DNA of 64,000 bases from Alligator mississippiensis (GCF_030867095.1 NC_081826.1:252940251-253004250); one strand, 5' to 3'. Numbered from the stretch's first letter, positions 45,060 through 57,776 are shown. A program made the numbers and translations. The notes: generated by a model not told the origin, from the letters alone.

Positions 45060-46352
45060 ATAGATTTCATAGATATTAGGGCTAGAAGGGATCTTGGAAG
45101 ATCATCAAGTCCAGCCCCCTGCCCAAGAGGCAGGAAGTCAGCTGGGGTCATAGGATCCCAGCAAGATAAGCATCCAATTTACTCTTGAAGGTGTTCAATG
45201 TAGGTGCTTGAACCACTTCCGATGGCAGGCTGTTTCAGACCTTGGGGGCTCGGGCAGTAAAGAAATTCTTATGTCCAGCCTGAATCGGTCTTGCAGTAGT
45301 TTGTAACCGTTCGACCTCGTCATCCCTTGGGGCACTTTGGTGAACAAATGTTCCCCCAGATACTGGTGGTCACCCCTGATAAACTTATAGGTGGGCATCA
45401 GATTACCCCTGAGCCTGTGCTTTTCCAGGGTAAAGAGCCTCATAGCTCTCAGCCTGTCATCGTAAGGTCTATGTTCCTGACCTTTGATCATGTGCGTGGC
45501 TCTTTTCTGGACTCTCTCAAGCTTCTCCACATCCTTTTTGAATTGTAGAGCCCCCAAACTGGACACAGTACTCCAGCTGCAGCCTCACCAAGGCCGAGTA
45601 CAAGGGGAGAATGATGTCCCGGGATTTGCTTGAGAAGCATCTATGGATGCAAACCAGCATTTTGGTTGCTTTACTAGCCGCAGCATCACATCGCAGGCTC
45701 ACGTTCATCTTGTGGTCAATGATGACCCCCAAGTCTCTTTCTTCCGTAGTGCTAGCCAGTGTAACACTGCTGAGCCTATAAGGATGCTGCAGGTTTTTTC
45801 TCCCAAGGTGGAGAACCTTGCATTTTTCAGTGTTAAACATGATCAGGTTTTCATCCACCCATTTGCTGAGCCTGTTTAGGTTAGCCTGGATCGCCCTTCT
45901 GTCTTCTGGTGTGGATGCTTTGCCCCAAAGTTTGGTGTCATCGGCAAACTTGGCCAGTCCACTTCTGACTCCAATGTCCACATCATTAATGAAGATGTTG
46001 AACAATGTGTCCAAGGACAGAGCCTTGGGGGACCCCACTGGTCACAGGGCACCATGACGATTGACTTCCATCAGTTACTACCCTCTGGGTCTGACTACGG
46101 AGCCAATCTCCCAGCCAGCGGATTGTGGTGGACCCAAGGCCACAATTGGCCAGTTTCACTAAGAGTTGATAATGAGATACCAGATCGAAGGCTTTTTTGA
46201 AGTCAAGGTTTATGACATCAATCTTTTCTCCTTTGTCCAGGTCATAGGTCACCTGGTCGTAGAAGGAAATGAGATTGGTCAAGCAAGACCTACCCGCAAC
46301 AAGCCCGTGCTGGCCATCCTTCAGGCTGTTGGCGTCGGCCAGTCCATTCTAG
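45060..46352 (-). mobile_element. CR1 LINE, subfamily A, 5'-truncated
   Basis: Antisense copy with 3' end ATAGATTTCATAGATATTAG. Minus-strand frames: RT core NLDFKKAFDLVSH, SGVPQGSVLG (45986-46282); FADDTKLWGKASTPEDRRAI and HKMNVSLRCDAAASKA (45517-46038); C-terminus EKHRLRGNLMPTYKFIRGDH (45195-45566). Two frame changes join these, and the FADD box is intact. It is truncated at about 46352. It serves as the uninterrupted reference for the insertion at 600-1231. Confidence 0.92.
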
Positions 46353-48782
46353 GCAACAATCTTTTAATTTACAGTAATAAATAAAAAATCTATGACTTCA
46401 GCCAAAAGAGAACCTTAAGAAAAAATGTGTGCATTTCAGAAAATTAATTTTCCTAGGAATCCAAAAATAATACATTATAATAATATATTCTATTTTATGG
46501 ATTACCTACATATTTGCATTTATGCAAATATATACGTGAAGTAGTTTGGAACAAAGTTAAGGTTGCCCACAGTTATCCTCAGAACAATGGGGAACTCTAA
46601 GACAACCTTATATCTCCATAACAAACCAAGATATACTTCTGGGTCTCCTGATTTAGACAACAGCATTTACAAGGCATCTTTCATATTCTTCAGAAAGATG
46701 AACGGCAAATGACAGTAGTGTCATTAGACACTCAGTTACTGCTCTTGCTATAGAAACCTTCTAGATTTTTTTATTCCTGCAATTATAACACTTATGAAGA
46801 AAAGGCAAAGTCTAAAGTGACAATGAAACCATTATCACTCAGCATTAAACTATATGTCAGGATCAATTTTTGATTCAGTTATCCAGTATTCTAGAGGTGC
46901 AGACTATACCTTCTGCTTATGACTGTGAATTTTGTGGAGCTGCTATAAAGTAGGAAAGATGGGGTTTGATGTACAATTATTGCTCCTGTATAATGGCGGC
47001 TTAGTGTTTCAAAGGTATTCATAGGTACACTGGTGATTTCTAAAAATTTGTTAGGAAAAAATTTCAAAAATTAACACTGCTTCCAGAATTAGCACTAAAG
47101 GAGTAAGGAAGGTGAAAGTGGAGCCTGATGATGCTAAGAGAACAAAATCTAGTTTGTTTCTTTGACCTTAACTCTATTCTTGTTTGTTCTTTCTCTTAAA
47201 GCTAACATTATACTTCTATTTAATTTTCAGCTTGTTTGTATTGGTATGTTTTGTTTTTTGATTAAAACTTCTGTGTTCTATTTACAGGTACATGTAATAA
47301 ACTTTGTCAATGTTAAGAGTATTTTTTTGCCTAGGGATCTGTCCTTATATAATTATTTTTGGTTTAAGAAAGCAATACACTAAGTATTAAGAGTCTTTAT
47401 TTTTTTAATGCTTTATGAAATATTTTCTCTGTAGTTATGGCATTAGCTCATTAAAGAAATATGATAGGAGTGAACTGGGTAAGGTTCTTTCAGAAGTAGT
47501 CAGACTTCTCTTTTTATTTTTGTTTTGCATTTAAATTGAGGGATATTTTGAAGGAAGCTTTTAGTTGAGTTTCTGCAGTTCTCAAAAACAAACTAGTCTA
47601 GAATGAGGTGATCAAGACCTGTGCAAACTGCTTCATTATACAGTTATAGGTAAGGGATTATTTTACCTTTCCCTGGGTGCGTCTACTCAAAATGTTTATT
47701 GAAGAGTTGACTAGCTCTGCAGTAAACATCTTGGCATCTATATGTACAGGGCTATTAGGCTGAAATAAATGAAAAAACTCCACAGCAGAGAGTAGCCAGT
47801 CCCTCCGAAGCACATTGAGACAGGTCGGAGCATCCCTGGACTGGCATGCTGCCCTCCAGAGGTAGCCAGATCTGCTCCAACCCAGCTCACATGCTGTGTT
47901 CCCAGGCGTACGTTCAAATGGCACACCTGGGAGCAGTAAACTCCGGCACAGCAGGTGCCAGAGTTTATTGCTCTACATTAATTGCACATACCCACTTTGA
48001 ATAATAGTAGAAGGAAGTAAATGAATGTGACAGTGAGCTGTTAGCTCTGTGTGTGTGCGTGTGCGCACGCGTGCGTGTGTGTGTGTGTGTCTGCACTGTT
48101 CATGATCTATATCCTCATAAAAATTAGAAGTATGACAAAGTCAAGAAAACCTTGGCTTTGAAGGTACAAATCTATGAATTTTGGAATGAAGTAGTTATTG
48201 CATGTTTGTTTTAACTGGCTAATTTTTTCCTTTCAGTGAATTATTTCAAAACTGTTAGTTTGGTCCAGGCTAAGCAACTGTGCATAAAAGAACATTCTGT
48301 ACTGAATAAGAGCTGATGATCAAGAAACCTTAATAGATCCTTTTTGTATACATATGTACATGCTGAATGCGAGTGGAGGGAAAATTATAATTTGGTTTGA
48401 TTGTTATATTAGTAGGAATAATGCATTTCGGTGAGCATTATTTTGTTGGAAATGTTTAGCTTAGGAGCCCCACACTGGAGTCTCATCAGTTTGTCAAGGG
48501 TACTATGGAAGTACGAGACCAAGTAATTTTAAACCCCTCTTAGGGGTCATCCTATTGCTTTACGTTTGTATAATACTTATCAGTAGGAGGTCCCAGTCTG
48601 TAAATAGGCTTGATGAATGCTACTGTACTACAAGTAATGGTAAAACCATATTACTAGCTGTGTATAGTTTGGTGGCTGAATTGTAGTGTGAGGATAATGG
48701 GGAGATGTATATGTCTGGCTCAGAGGATTGTTATAGAAAAAGTGCGTATAAGTGCTGTCTCAAGAGCACACACCAACTGCTG
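46353..48782. other. ARHGEF28 intron 1, mostly unrecognised
   Basis: No gene. 47670-47985 may be an old DNA transposon: the left text GGTGCGTCTACTC and right text GCACATACCCAC are weak inverted relatives and AGTAAAC occurs near both ends, but I cannot define a target duplication. A GT-rich microsatellite lies at 48046-48092. Confidence 0.45.
48046..48092. repeat. (GT)n-rich microsatellite
   Basis: GTGTGTGTGCGTGTGCGCAC followed by GCGTGCGTGTGTGTGTGTGT; alternating purine-pyrimidine throughout. Confidence 0.9.
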
Positions 48783-48899
48783 AAACTTCCTTAGCCTGAT
48801 GAAGGGTTTTTGAACCCGAAAGCTTGCTTAATAACTATTCTCCAACCATTTGGGTTGGTCTAATAAAAGATATCGGATTTACCCAAGTAACCTTGTCTA
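48783..48899 (+). mobile_element. Probable Penelope-like tail fragment (longest copy)
   Basis: CCTGATGAAGGGTTTTTGAA, CCCGAAAGCTTGCTTAATAA, GGTTGGTCTAATAAAAGATA, ACCCAAGTAACCTTGTCT. The CGAAAGCTTGC hairpin region followed by the TAATAAAAGATATC stretch is the shared signature of four fragments here. The class assignment is from memory. Confidence 0.6.
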
Positions 48900-49532
48900 T
48901 CTAAAGAGATCACATTTTATTCTACATGCAGTTTCAAAATCAAAGAAGGTATTAATTTCACATATTATCCTTTATGCTGTGCTGTATAGGCTGCAAGGCT
49001 CTAGAAAAGCTGGATGACCAGGGCCCCTGTTTTGTATTATGCATTTGGACCAAGAAGGCAGGTTGCTTGCATATACGAAGCTCTAAGTGCAGTAGCACTG
49101 TGTGGATCTGGACCATTTTGCCAGCGTGATCACAGGGACCTAAATCCTCTCTTCACCTCCAGTTATATGCCCTTTCAAAGAACTGATTTGTGTGAAGGAA
49201 AGGGGTCAAAAACTGAATTTTGGGTCAGTCCACAGGATCAAGGCCTTTGACTTCTTCAGGTAAGGAGATGTGTCCTCTTTTGTATTTAGGAAGCAGCTGT
49301 CAGATCATGACAGGTAAGAAACATATCTGGGACTTTTGGTGAATTTAAGTTAATTTAAAACAGTAGAGCCTGGTAGCATCGATGCTGTCATTACTGCAAA
49401 CCAAAACTGTATCTGCTTTTTAATCAGACATTGCATGTAAGATTTGAAAGTGTCACCCTACTTCATGCTGGTTAGGCCTCAGTTGGAACTCTGTGTCCAG
49501 TTTTGAGTGCCCCACTTTAAAAACATGTAGAA

Positions 49533-50887
49533 CTGTTTTTGAACTGGGATACATGGTACTTTGCCAAGGGACATGTGCCTCAATTTGAATAATGGTGGTG
49601 GAGTTTCTGGTTTGTTGACCATGTTGAGTAGTGGTGTTGCTGTGCGTTGGTGATGGTGTCAATACAGGTTTCCCTCGATTTATGCGATGACCCTTTTTAT
49701 ACGGAAAATTCATTATATGCAAGGTAAATTCAGTCCTATGCGATCGGCATAGGCACCCCGCCCCCCCCCCAGCAGGTAAGTTTGTGGGGGAAGGGGAAAG
49801 GGCTGTGGGGCCAGGGCCCCACTCGCTCTTGCTGGGAGCAGCTGCCTGCAGCTCCTGGGCTGCACCGTGCCCTGAACCCTCTGGGAATCTCCTTGTCCTC
49901 ACTCACCCCAGCTCCTAGGCTGCACTGTGTTGTGGTGCAGGCAGGTAGTGTTGGCTGTTCCCAGGTCTGCTACAGCAGGAGCTGGAGTGAGTGGGGACAA
50001 GTGGAGCACCAGAGGGTTTGGAGCACGGTGTAGGCCAGCGGCTGTAGGCAGCTGGCATCAGCTGCTCCTGGGGTCACAGCAGAGGGGGCTGGAGTGAGTG
50101 GGGAGAGGTGGAGGCCTGGGGCTACAGCAGGGAGCAAAGTGGAGAGAACTGTAAGGTGGGTTTGGGACAGGGGGGCATGGCTCTTGCTGCTCCATGCACC
50201 CTGGGAGGTTCTGTGGGCTGGGGGGCTGCGCCAGGCTCTTCCTGGGGGGTGTGCGCCTCCGGATCTGCACGTGGAATGAGAGCAGGTTGCCGCTGCAGGA
50301 TGGGGCCTGCGGCAGCACTTGGCTTTTGGCGGCAGTGCTGGAAGGGCAGTTTGAGGGCCGATATGGTGAATTCTGGGATGGTAGCAGCCCCCTTCCCAGC
50401 GCCACTGCCCACCCTGAGCACTGAAAAGAGCCTGTTGCCGCAGCTGGCCCCAGCTTGCTCTTGTCCAGCGCACAGTGCCAAGGGCATCTGCCTCCTGAGA
50501 AGAGCCCGGCACAGCCCCTTGGCCTGCAGCCCTCTTGGGGTGTGTGTAGCAAGAGCTGCACCCTGTACCCCATACCCACTTACAGTTCCCTCCACTTTGC
50601 TCCCTGCTGCAGCCCTGGGAGCAGCCAACGGGCTGCGCTGCACCCCTCCCCTTGCCCTGTCCCTAATCCCATCCTTACTCCTTTCCTCCCTCACCACCGT
50701 GGGAATGTATTCCCATTTCTTACATTATAAATTGGGTTCCCTTTATGCGAATTCAATTTATGCACAGTTTTCCAGGAATGCATATACTGCATAAATCGAG
50801 GAAAACCCATACTCTTTCTAAAAAGTGAACATGCAGAGACACTTTGGGTGTAGGACAGGTATAGCCAAAAACGTTTGAAAACCACTG
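49533..50887. mobile_element. hAT-type MITE hosting a pogo-like element
   Basis: The right end GTTTGAAAACCACTG (50873-50887) is diverged-inverted to the left end CTGTTTTTGAACTGGG (49533-49548). Flanks ATGTAGAA (49525-49532) and ATGCAGAG (50888-50895) match at 6 of 8. The hAT body is only 49533-49664 plus 50810-50887. Confidence 0.7.
49665..50809. mobile_element. pogo/Tigger-like non-autonomous element (1145 bp), TA target
   Basis: Left end CAGGTTTCCCTCGATTTATG; the right end reads GCATAAATCGAGGAAAACCC, a near-perfect inverted repeat, with TA on both sides (49663-49664, 50810-50811). The CAGG...CCTCG start resembles Tigger-type termini from general knowledge. The second subterminal block (AATTTATGCACAG, TTCATTATATGCAAGG) also mirrors. 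The interior (49.75-50.70 kb) is GC-rich, built from GGGAGCAGC/GCTGCTCCC-like phrases and the shared module near 50360-50410. No transposase. Confidence 0.83.
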
Positions 50888-51345
50888 ATGCAGAGAAACT
50901 GGAAAGGGTTCTGAGGCAAACAACAAAGATAAAAGGGTTGGAATACAAGGTGTATGAGGAAAGGCTAAAGGAACTAAGTATGGAGAGGAGGAGATTATGG
51001 GGAGACATATGATGGACATTTTCAAATAACTGAAAGACTGCCATAAAGAAAATGTAGATAAATTATTCTTCCTTGCCATAGACTGCAGGACATGAGATAA
51101 AGCAGAGTTAGAGTAAATTCTAGGAAAAACATGTTCCATTCTTCAAACATTCATATGGTAATAACTGCCTAGGGAAAGTGTGGAATCTCCTTCATTGAAG
51201 GCTTCAAGAAGAGCTTGGAGAAGCATCTGAGATGGCTTAGGAACAGCAAATCCTGTATCTGTGCATGGAGGGGTGGGGGAGAGAAGGGGAGTGGGACAGT
51301 GGACTAGATGACCCTTGAGGTGCCTTCCCACCCTGTAAACAGTCA

Positions 51346-53510
51346 GTGCAATACAAATTATAATGATGGAAAATCTCTATAAAAAACCTTTTAATAAAGC
51401 AGTGTGGCTGAATGAAAATCACTTTTGTTAAGCAGAATAAAGGTATCATTACTAGATTGTTTCCTGTGTACTTTGCCTTCTCTAAGTTCTCTAGTATGCA
51501 TAAATTGGAAAAGTTTGATAATCAAAGTCTTTTCCATTAAATAGTATTGACTCAGTATCTCAACAACACCGATTTCCATTCATATTTTTCAGCTACAGAT
51601 TTCCTTCTGCAGTTTTACAGTGTTAGAAGCAGCAGTGTTAAAAGAAAACTTGAGTATATGCATGTCTCAGTTGACTAGAGAAAAATAAATTGTGTGAGAC
51701 CAGGGGAAATATCAATGGACAGAAATGATTGCATAAAAGCTGTTAACATAATTTTAACTTGTTTGTCTGTTTAGCGTGAGCCTCTCGGCCTTTTGGATAG
51801 GGCAGGATATACATTAACAAATCCATTAATAAACATCAGAAATTTATGATCTTAATCATGGGTAGATTTGGGAAATGCAAATTCTATTTAAGTGGGGGAA
51901 ACATTTTCAAAACTTTTGTTAGGTATACTTTATTATTTTAAAATGTTGTGAATGAGCACTGCTGAATTATATTCTGTGGTGTCTTTCAATTACAACAATT
52001 ATGAAATGCAAAGTTTTCCTATTATTTCCAGTAGCAGGATGGTGTAAATTGGTAACAATTTGGTAAACAACTTACACTTAGATCTTCAGCTGTACTGGAC
52101 TAAATACATGTACACCAGGCTTTGTCATATAATGGTGCATCATAATGCACTTTCATGATGTTCATTACTGAGCTGAATCAAACTTGCATATAAAAAGGAA
52201 TTCTTTATAGCTCGATTCTGATTCTGTTGTAGCTAATGAGAGTTTGATTGGCAAAGCCTGAAACTGGAAAGTTTGCTGTTTTACATGCAAATGCTACCCA
52301 TTTCTTTGCAGATGGCCCTATGGCATAGGGGAAGTGATGTAGTTCTGCTTTGTAGAGGGATGTTGTACGGATAATGCCAGGAAGCTATGCTGGTACAGTG
52401 TTTTTAGTGGCACTCAGTGCAATTATATGTAATGCTATTTTTGTGTGTGTGTGTTGGGGGCAGGGGACAGTGGAGAATCTGCTACTTTGTGAAGCCACCA
52501 GTTTGTCTCCTCGAATGTGAATTATATGTTACTGTGTTATTAGTGACCTGGAAATCTAAGATATTCCTTAGGCTGAACCAGTTGTCCCAGAGCATCTTTG
52601 CTTCAGCTTCATGGCTTGGGTGAGGAAGGCCACTTCTCCGTTGCCCTTCCTCCACACTGTCTCCACGCGCGCGTACACACACACACACACTCACTCACAC
52701 TCACACTCTCTCTCTCTCTCAGTTCCAGCATTGAGCTGATTTAATTGCGCTAAGCACTTGGGTTAGGGGAAGGGTTTAGCTTATTTGTGTAAAACTTCTT
52801 CTAAACAAATCAGCACAAAAACAAATGCACAAAAAAATGAAAAACAGAACTGTTTACTTACTATCATATGCTGATGTTAACAAGATCTTATGTGGGAAGC
52901 ATAAAGAGAATCCAATAAGTACCCTTTTATTTCCAGGAAATGCAGTTATAAAATAGTGATTATTAGAAGGTTTGTTCCTAGAAAACCAGCAGTGCATTTT
53001 AAAGCAGTAGAACCAGCCTTGTCCCCAATATATACTGTTTTGATAAAGTCATGCCATTTGCAAGTTATGGTTATTTATTAGGTTATAAAAATATTAGCAG
53101 AATCACTTGATTTGACACCTTTTAACTTTACTGTAAGTAAATTTCAAATCCTAATGTTGAGTTATATTAATTCAGTCTATTCCTGAAAATACCAAGTTAG
53201 AAATTCAATAAAAACTGTGGATTGGTTTGTACATTGTTGTAAATTTTATGTTGGAAAGGTCACGAAATTCAAGATCTCTTTGCAACTGTAATAACTTAGC
53301 GTGGTCATTCATCTTTTCATTCTTTTCAAATGCTAATCAAACCAACATTGGCCATTTAAGCTTCTCAGCTCTGCTAGGTAAGTAACTATCATTGCTCAGG
53401 GTAAACTGAAATTCAGATGACCTACATATTTATATTATTTATTGTCTGTCATCAGTATTATGCTAGACACTTTACAGGTAGGTATGAAGAGAACCACCAT
53501 ATCCCCAAAC
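51346..53510. other. ARHGEF28 intron 1, nothing recognised except a microsatellite
   Basis: AT-rich; the only clear feature is the CA/CT-rich tract at 52664-52722. Confidence 0.45.
52664..52722. repeat. Compound CG/AC/TC microsatellite
   Basis: CGCGCGCGTACACACACACA followed by ACACTCACTCACACTCACAC and a (TC)n tail; tandem dinucleotide tract of about 59 bp. Confidence 0.9.
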
Positions 53511-53518
53511 ACCTGTAA

Positions 53519-53707
53519 CAGGGGCCAGCAACCTATGAGCTGAATCTAGCCTGCAGACATGGGGCTTAGGTAGTGGGCACTTTCTCCCTGCTTCCGCAGA
53601 GAGAAATGATGGCAGCAGTTGCCAGGTCCTAGCTCCTGTCTTCCTGGGTGACTCTGACCCAAATTGGTTCATTCCAGCCTGCAGCTTAAAAAGGCTGCCA
53701 ACTCCTG
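53519..53707. mobile_element. hAT-type MITE (189 bp)
   Basis: Termini CAGGGGCCAGCAACCTAT and AAAGGCTGCCAACTCCTG. Flanks ACCTGTAA (53511-53518) and ATCTATAA (53708-53715) match at 6 of 8. Non-coding. Confidence 0.85.
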
Positions 53708-53715
53708 ATCTATAA

Positions 53716-55770
53716 CATAGAATATAAATGAAGGCTGAGGGAGTGGAAGGTAGTCTGAGGCCCAGGTTTCTGGTCATTTTTATTTTTGGACATGAACTTT
53801 TTCAGAAATTAAGACTTGTACAGGTTGGTTGCACAATTGTAATCCTCAAAAGGAAGGACTAAATGACGTTTCTCTCTGCACAAAGACCTAGCATGTGAAA
53901 AGGCATATAGTGAACCCTGCCTTTCCCATACTTTACATGCACATAGGAGGCAGGAGGACAGTAGTGTGCACTCTTGAAACATGCACACATTAGTTTCATG
54001 TGTGTGTTTGTTCTCTGTTGAAGTGCTACAACAGTTTATGCAAAGATCAGATTTCATACTGTAAAAGAGGTGATTTGGATTGAAATATTAGTCAGTGTGA
54101 CCATTTGTGCAGACAAGAGAACATGTTAGATTCCCTCACAAACAGCGTAGAGAGCAGAGTTGTAGTGCAGTTAGGTGGCATGTCACAGTGCAAAAGCAGA
54201 TCAGACTTGCCTTTCATTTTGCTGTCATGCACAATGCCTGGATATTAAATGATGTTGTTTCCTGCTGGCTGATTTATAAACACTGCTGGTGGCAGTAATT
54301 GTGACTTGATGACAGGTCCAGGATAGGAGTTAATGGGCTTCATCTTTTCTGTAATGTGGCACTTTTGGATTGGATTATCCTGTGTGGAAAAGCTTCTTGA
54401 GTTATTTTCTGTAACTCTGCACAAACATGAGCATGCTTCATATGTAATTAGTTTTAGGGTCATACTCGGGGCCAGCTGCAGAACTAAAGAACTTTGTCTG
54501 TGCTTGGCAGTCATAATGAAGCACCAAACCCTTACTTCCCCCTCCCTCCTTCCTGCACTCCCTCCCCTTTGCCAAACTAAGGGAGTCTTGTATCTGAGCC
54601 CATTTATTGACTAAATGCTGACTGATTTGATCACTGTTTGCTGACTAATCTTTTTCAGGGAACCTGGTCTGCTAGTCAGACTTTGGTTTCAGAATGGTTG
54701 CTGAATGCTTCCAGTGTAGGAAGGGATCTGCTAAGTTTGTCATAAAGGTTCACTATGGTTTGGCATTTGTGACTAAGGATCAGGCAAAAAAAATCTTGTG
54801 TCAAAAATTGCATAAAATATCCAGCCTTTGCAAGATTTACTTGTGTGCAAGCAAAAAATAGTCTGCAAAAACTGTCTGCTAAAGGAGGGTTTTTTGGTGG
54901 AAACTGTGCAGATGAATCCTGGAGGAGGGGAAATGTTCGAAGTATACAACACAACCATGTTATTCCTGGAAAATGTTCAACTCTAATAGCAAACCACATC
55001 TGAGTGGAGACAGACTTCTATTAAGATAGACTCTCTCTCTTTCTTTTCCAGTCTCTTCTGGTAAGCTGAAGAATAATTGTACCTAGTACTTCTCATCCAC
55101 CTTGATTTTTTTCTAAAGATGGGGAGTTGTTTTGGTATGAATTTTCTGATTTTTTTTTTTTTAAGAATTTTATTTTTAGGCAATGGTACTTGTGGATGCA
55201 GTGAAAGAAGAAATTGAAATATAAAATTAGACGTCAACCTAGTTATCATGACTGTATTTAAAATATTTTAATTGACTTTGTAAGCAACTGCTTCTCATTT
55301 TGAAGTGCTTTGTGCAACCAGAAACAAAGACCTTGGTGCCTTTTGGAGGCCTTGTGTGAAGGAATTACAAAATCCCAGATACTTTCTAATGTGCATGTTA
55401 AAGATGCAGATAACACTCCTTTTCCTGCTTCTAATGATTTTATACTCAACAGGTCTTACTGCTTCATTTATTGTCAATATTAATGTCTAAGTAGTTGGAC
55501 TTGAAAGTTCACTGTCATGTTCTTTTTATTATGTACACTACAAGAAAAACACACATGTTAACTAAAAACGACACCCTAATTTTACACCATCATTTTTTCC
55601 TTGTGGTGAAGAAATTCATAGGAACTGGATTTTTGATAAATTTGGTCTCATTTAATTTCCTTATTGTGATAGACATTCAGATGCCTTGGTGATGGGCACA
55701 GTGTAAAAACTTGATATCGACACCTCGCGATTCAGTGTGTTATAATTACTCTGGCTTATTTTATCTCTAG
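53716..55770. other. ARHGEF28 intron 1 distal part, nothing recognised
   Basis: No repeat or gene recognised. It ends in the pyrimidine-rich acceptor TTATTTTATCTCTAG at 55770. Confidence 0.5.
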
Positions 55771-55814
55771 GTGCTGTGACAATGGAGTTGAGCTGCACTG
55801 AAGTACCTCTTTAT
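55771..55814 (+). CDS. ARHGEF28: ARHGEF28 first coding exon (start codon)
   Basis: ARHGEF28 (p190RhoGEF/RGNEF) is a Dbl-family RhoA exchange factor, reported to bind focal adhesion kinase and neurofilament-light mRNA. The acceptor TCTCTAG ends at 55770. The exon has 11 bases of leader, then ATG at 55782-55784 and MELSCTEVPLY, then donor GTAAGT at 55815. Human ARHGEF28, as I recall it, begins MELSCSEAPLYGQ, so 9 of the 11 residues are identical and the exon break falls after Tyr11. Only 11 codons are here. Position and strand downstream of UTP15 fit the conserved gene order. The next exon, expected to start with a Gly-Gln codon pair, was not found up to 64000. Confidence 0.87.
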
Positions 55815-57257
55815 GTAAGTTCTCTGACATTAGGCTTCTGCCCTAAGAAGCTTTTTCTTTAGCTTATTCAAAGGCAGAATGAATGAAACAAACTTTTCTC
55901 TGGTTGATTGAGACGTTGAGCTATTTTCTGATTCTGATGTTTGTAGGTATGATACTCTTTGAATAGTATGTCTTGCATTACTGAAATGAATGTAACCTAT
56001 TTTTCCTTCATAGTCATTTCTGTCTACCTTTTTAATATATTAATTACAGTTCTTAGAATTTAATTGGCTATGAGGGGACGACAGCCATTCTGTAGTTTGT
56101 TATAGCAGTTCCTGTTATAAGTCCAAATTTGCCATTCTCTCCACTTTCTTCCTCATCAGTGCACAGTAAGTCATATTGGTCAAAGTTGGTAGGCTATGTT
56201 TTGAACTAAGGTAGAATATTTCTACAAAATTTGAAATGATTGGATAAAAACTTTTGAATGATGCTCTATTAAAAATAAAGGAACTTTAACAAAGTTCAAG
56301 AAGCACCTAACTGGTGAGAGCCTAGAAATCAGGGCATACACATCTGTAGTCTACTCTGTCTGTGAAGCATTTAAATGTGATCCTAGTTTACTCTGCTCAA
56401 GCCCCTGAAAAACAGTTACTGCCAAGCTGACTGGGTCCTTCTCCTGCTCACTGGCTTAGTCATCAGGCTGAGATGATAGTGTGCTATAAAAGATGTGTTA
56501 ACATTTTTTCACTGATTTGAGGAGGGTGGAATAGTAGAACGGCTAGGCAGCTAGCAGGTGGAATAAGATGTGATCCACAGTGCACAAAGCTTTGTCTGCT
56601 GGGCTTCTAATTTGTGATGAGAGGTTCTGGACCAAAGTTTATACTATTACACTTTTTAATTTGAATTTAGTTAACTTTTGAATTATTAATGCTTACTTCA
56701 GATCGTCTACTGTGTAGCAAGCTAGGTGTCAAACAACTGCCAGAGTTGTAATTGTTCATTAACAATTATATTTTTAGCCCTTCCTTTGCAAAAATAGTCC
56801 TCAAATATAGTCTGATGATTTAGAGCGGCTTGTCAATGGAAAAAAGAGAGAATTTTAGCAAGAGGTTTGCAAGGGAGAAGATGGCAAGTCTTCCAGAGCT
56901 CTCTTTGACTTTAGCCTCCCTGAAGACCTGAAGGGGTTCACAAAATGGGGGCTTTTGCTCACAGTTGTGCAGATGTGTGAGGTTTAAGGGCTGTAGGGAG
57001 TGGGATGTGGGGAAGGTTAGCAGGGCCATACCCTTTTACTTCATAGGAGAGGAAGACCATTCATCAGCTTTAGGAGGCTTATCAAATTTCTTCCCAAGTC
57101 ATGAGAAGTTGTTGGAGGCACTTCCCTATGTATCAGACTCATTAAGAGCCCCTATCAGGTTTGAGCCATGGGAAGCACATCAGTAGCGATTCTCAACCCC
57201 ATACAAACTGCAGTAGGTTTGTTAGTCTGAAACAAACTTCTTTGCTCACTGGAGGCC
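55815..57257. other. ARHGEF28 intron 2, nothing recognised
   Basis: AT-rich; no repeat family or exon seen. Confidence 0.5.
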
Positions 57258-57265
57258 CTAATAGA

Positions 57266-57776
57266 TAGGGCCTGGTTTAAATCACAGACCCAGCTCACAA
57301 ATATCATAGCCTGATCATGGTGGGGGTGCCATTTCACGCCCCACCCCCACACCCCCTGATTGACTGAGGGGGTAGGTTTAGGGCCATCTGACTGGCTGAG
57401 TCTGGTCCCCAGTGTCAGACTGGGGGGTAGGGATCAGGAGTGTCCCATAGGGGCTGGGGGGAGGGAAAAAGGGTTGCGAGGCAGGTGGTGGTGGGGTGGG
57501 GGGGGTGGGGGGCTGGACTGTGGGCAGCATTGAGCCTCACTTGCCATTGCCCTTGCCCCTGCCCCTGCTAACATGTGGGGGGCTGCTGCCACTCAGCCTC
57601 ACCCACTGCTGGCCCCGCCTCTGCCCCTGGCTCCACCGTATGCAGGAGACCCGCTGGGAACTCCTCAGCAAGTGGCCATATTGTGGCATTTCATTGCAAA
57701 TTGCGTTTTTCATGTAAATGACTTAATTTTCTGATTTTTACAAAAAATGTGAAATCATGCTTTAAACCAGGCCCTA
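57266..57776. mobile_element. hAT-like inverted-repeat element (511 bp)
   Basis: Left end TAGGGCCTGGTTTAAATCAC, right end GCTTTAAACCAGGCCCTA. Flanks CTAATAGA (57258-57265) and CAAATAGG (57777-57784) match at 6 of 8. The subterminal GAAATCA(T)/CATTTCAC text is also mirrored. The interior is GC-rich, including runs of G around 57490-57510. No transposase. Confidence 0.82.

Larger units (their letters stand above)
49455..51345 (+). mobile_element. Old CR1-type LINE 3' region (outermost host of a triple nest)
   Basis: Left part 49455-49530 (TGGTTAGGCCTCAGTTGGAA, TGTGTCCAGTTTTGAGTGCC) and right part 50896-51345 (GAGGAAAGGCTAAAGGAACT, GGCTTCAAGAAGAGCTTGGA, GACTAGATGACC) are consecutive pieces of an ORF2 C-terminus and 3' end. 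They are split by a hAT that itself carries a pogo-like element. Confidence 0.75.
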
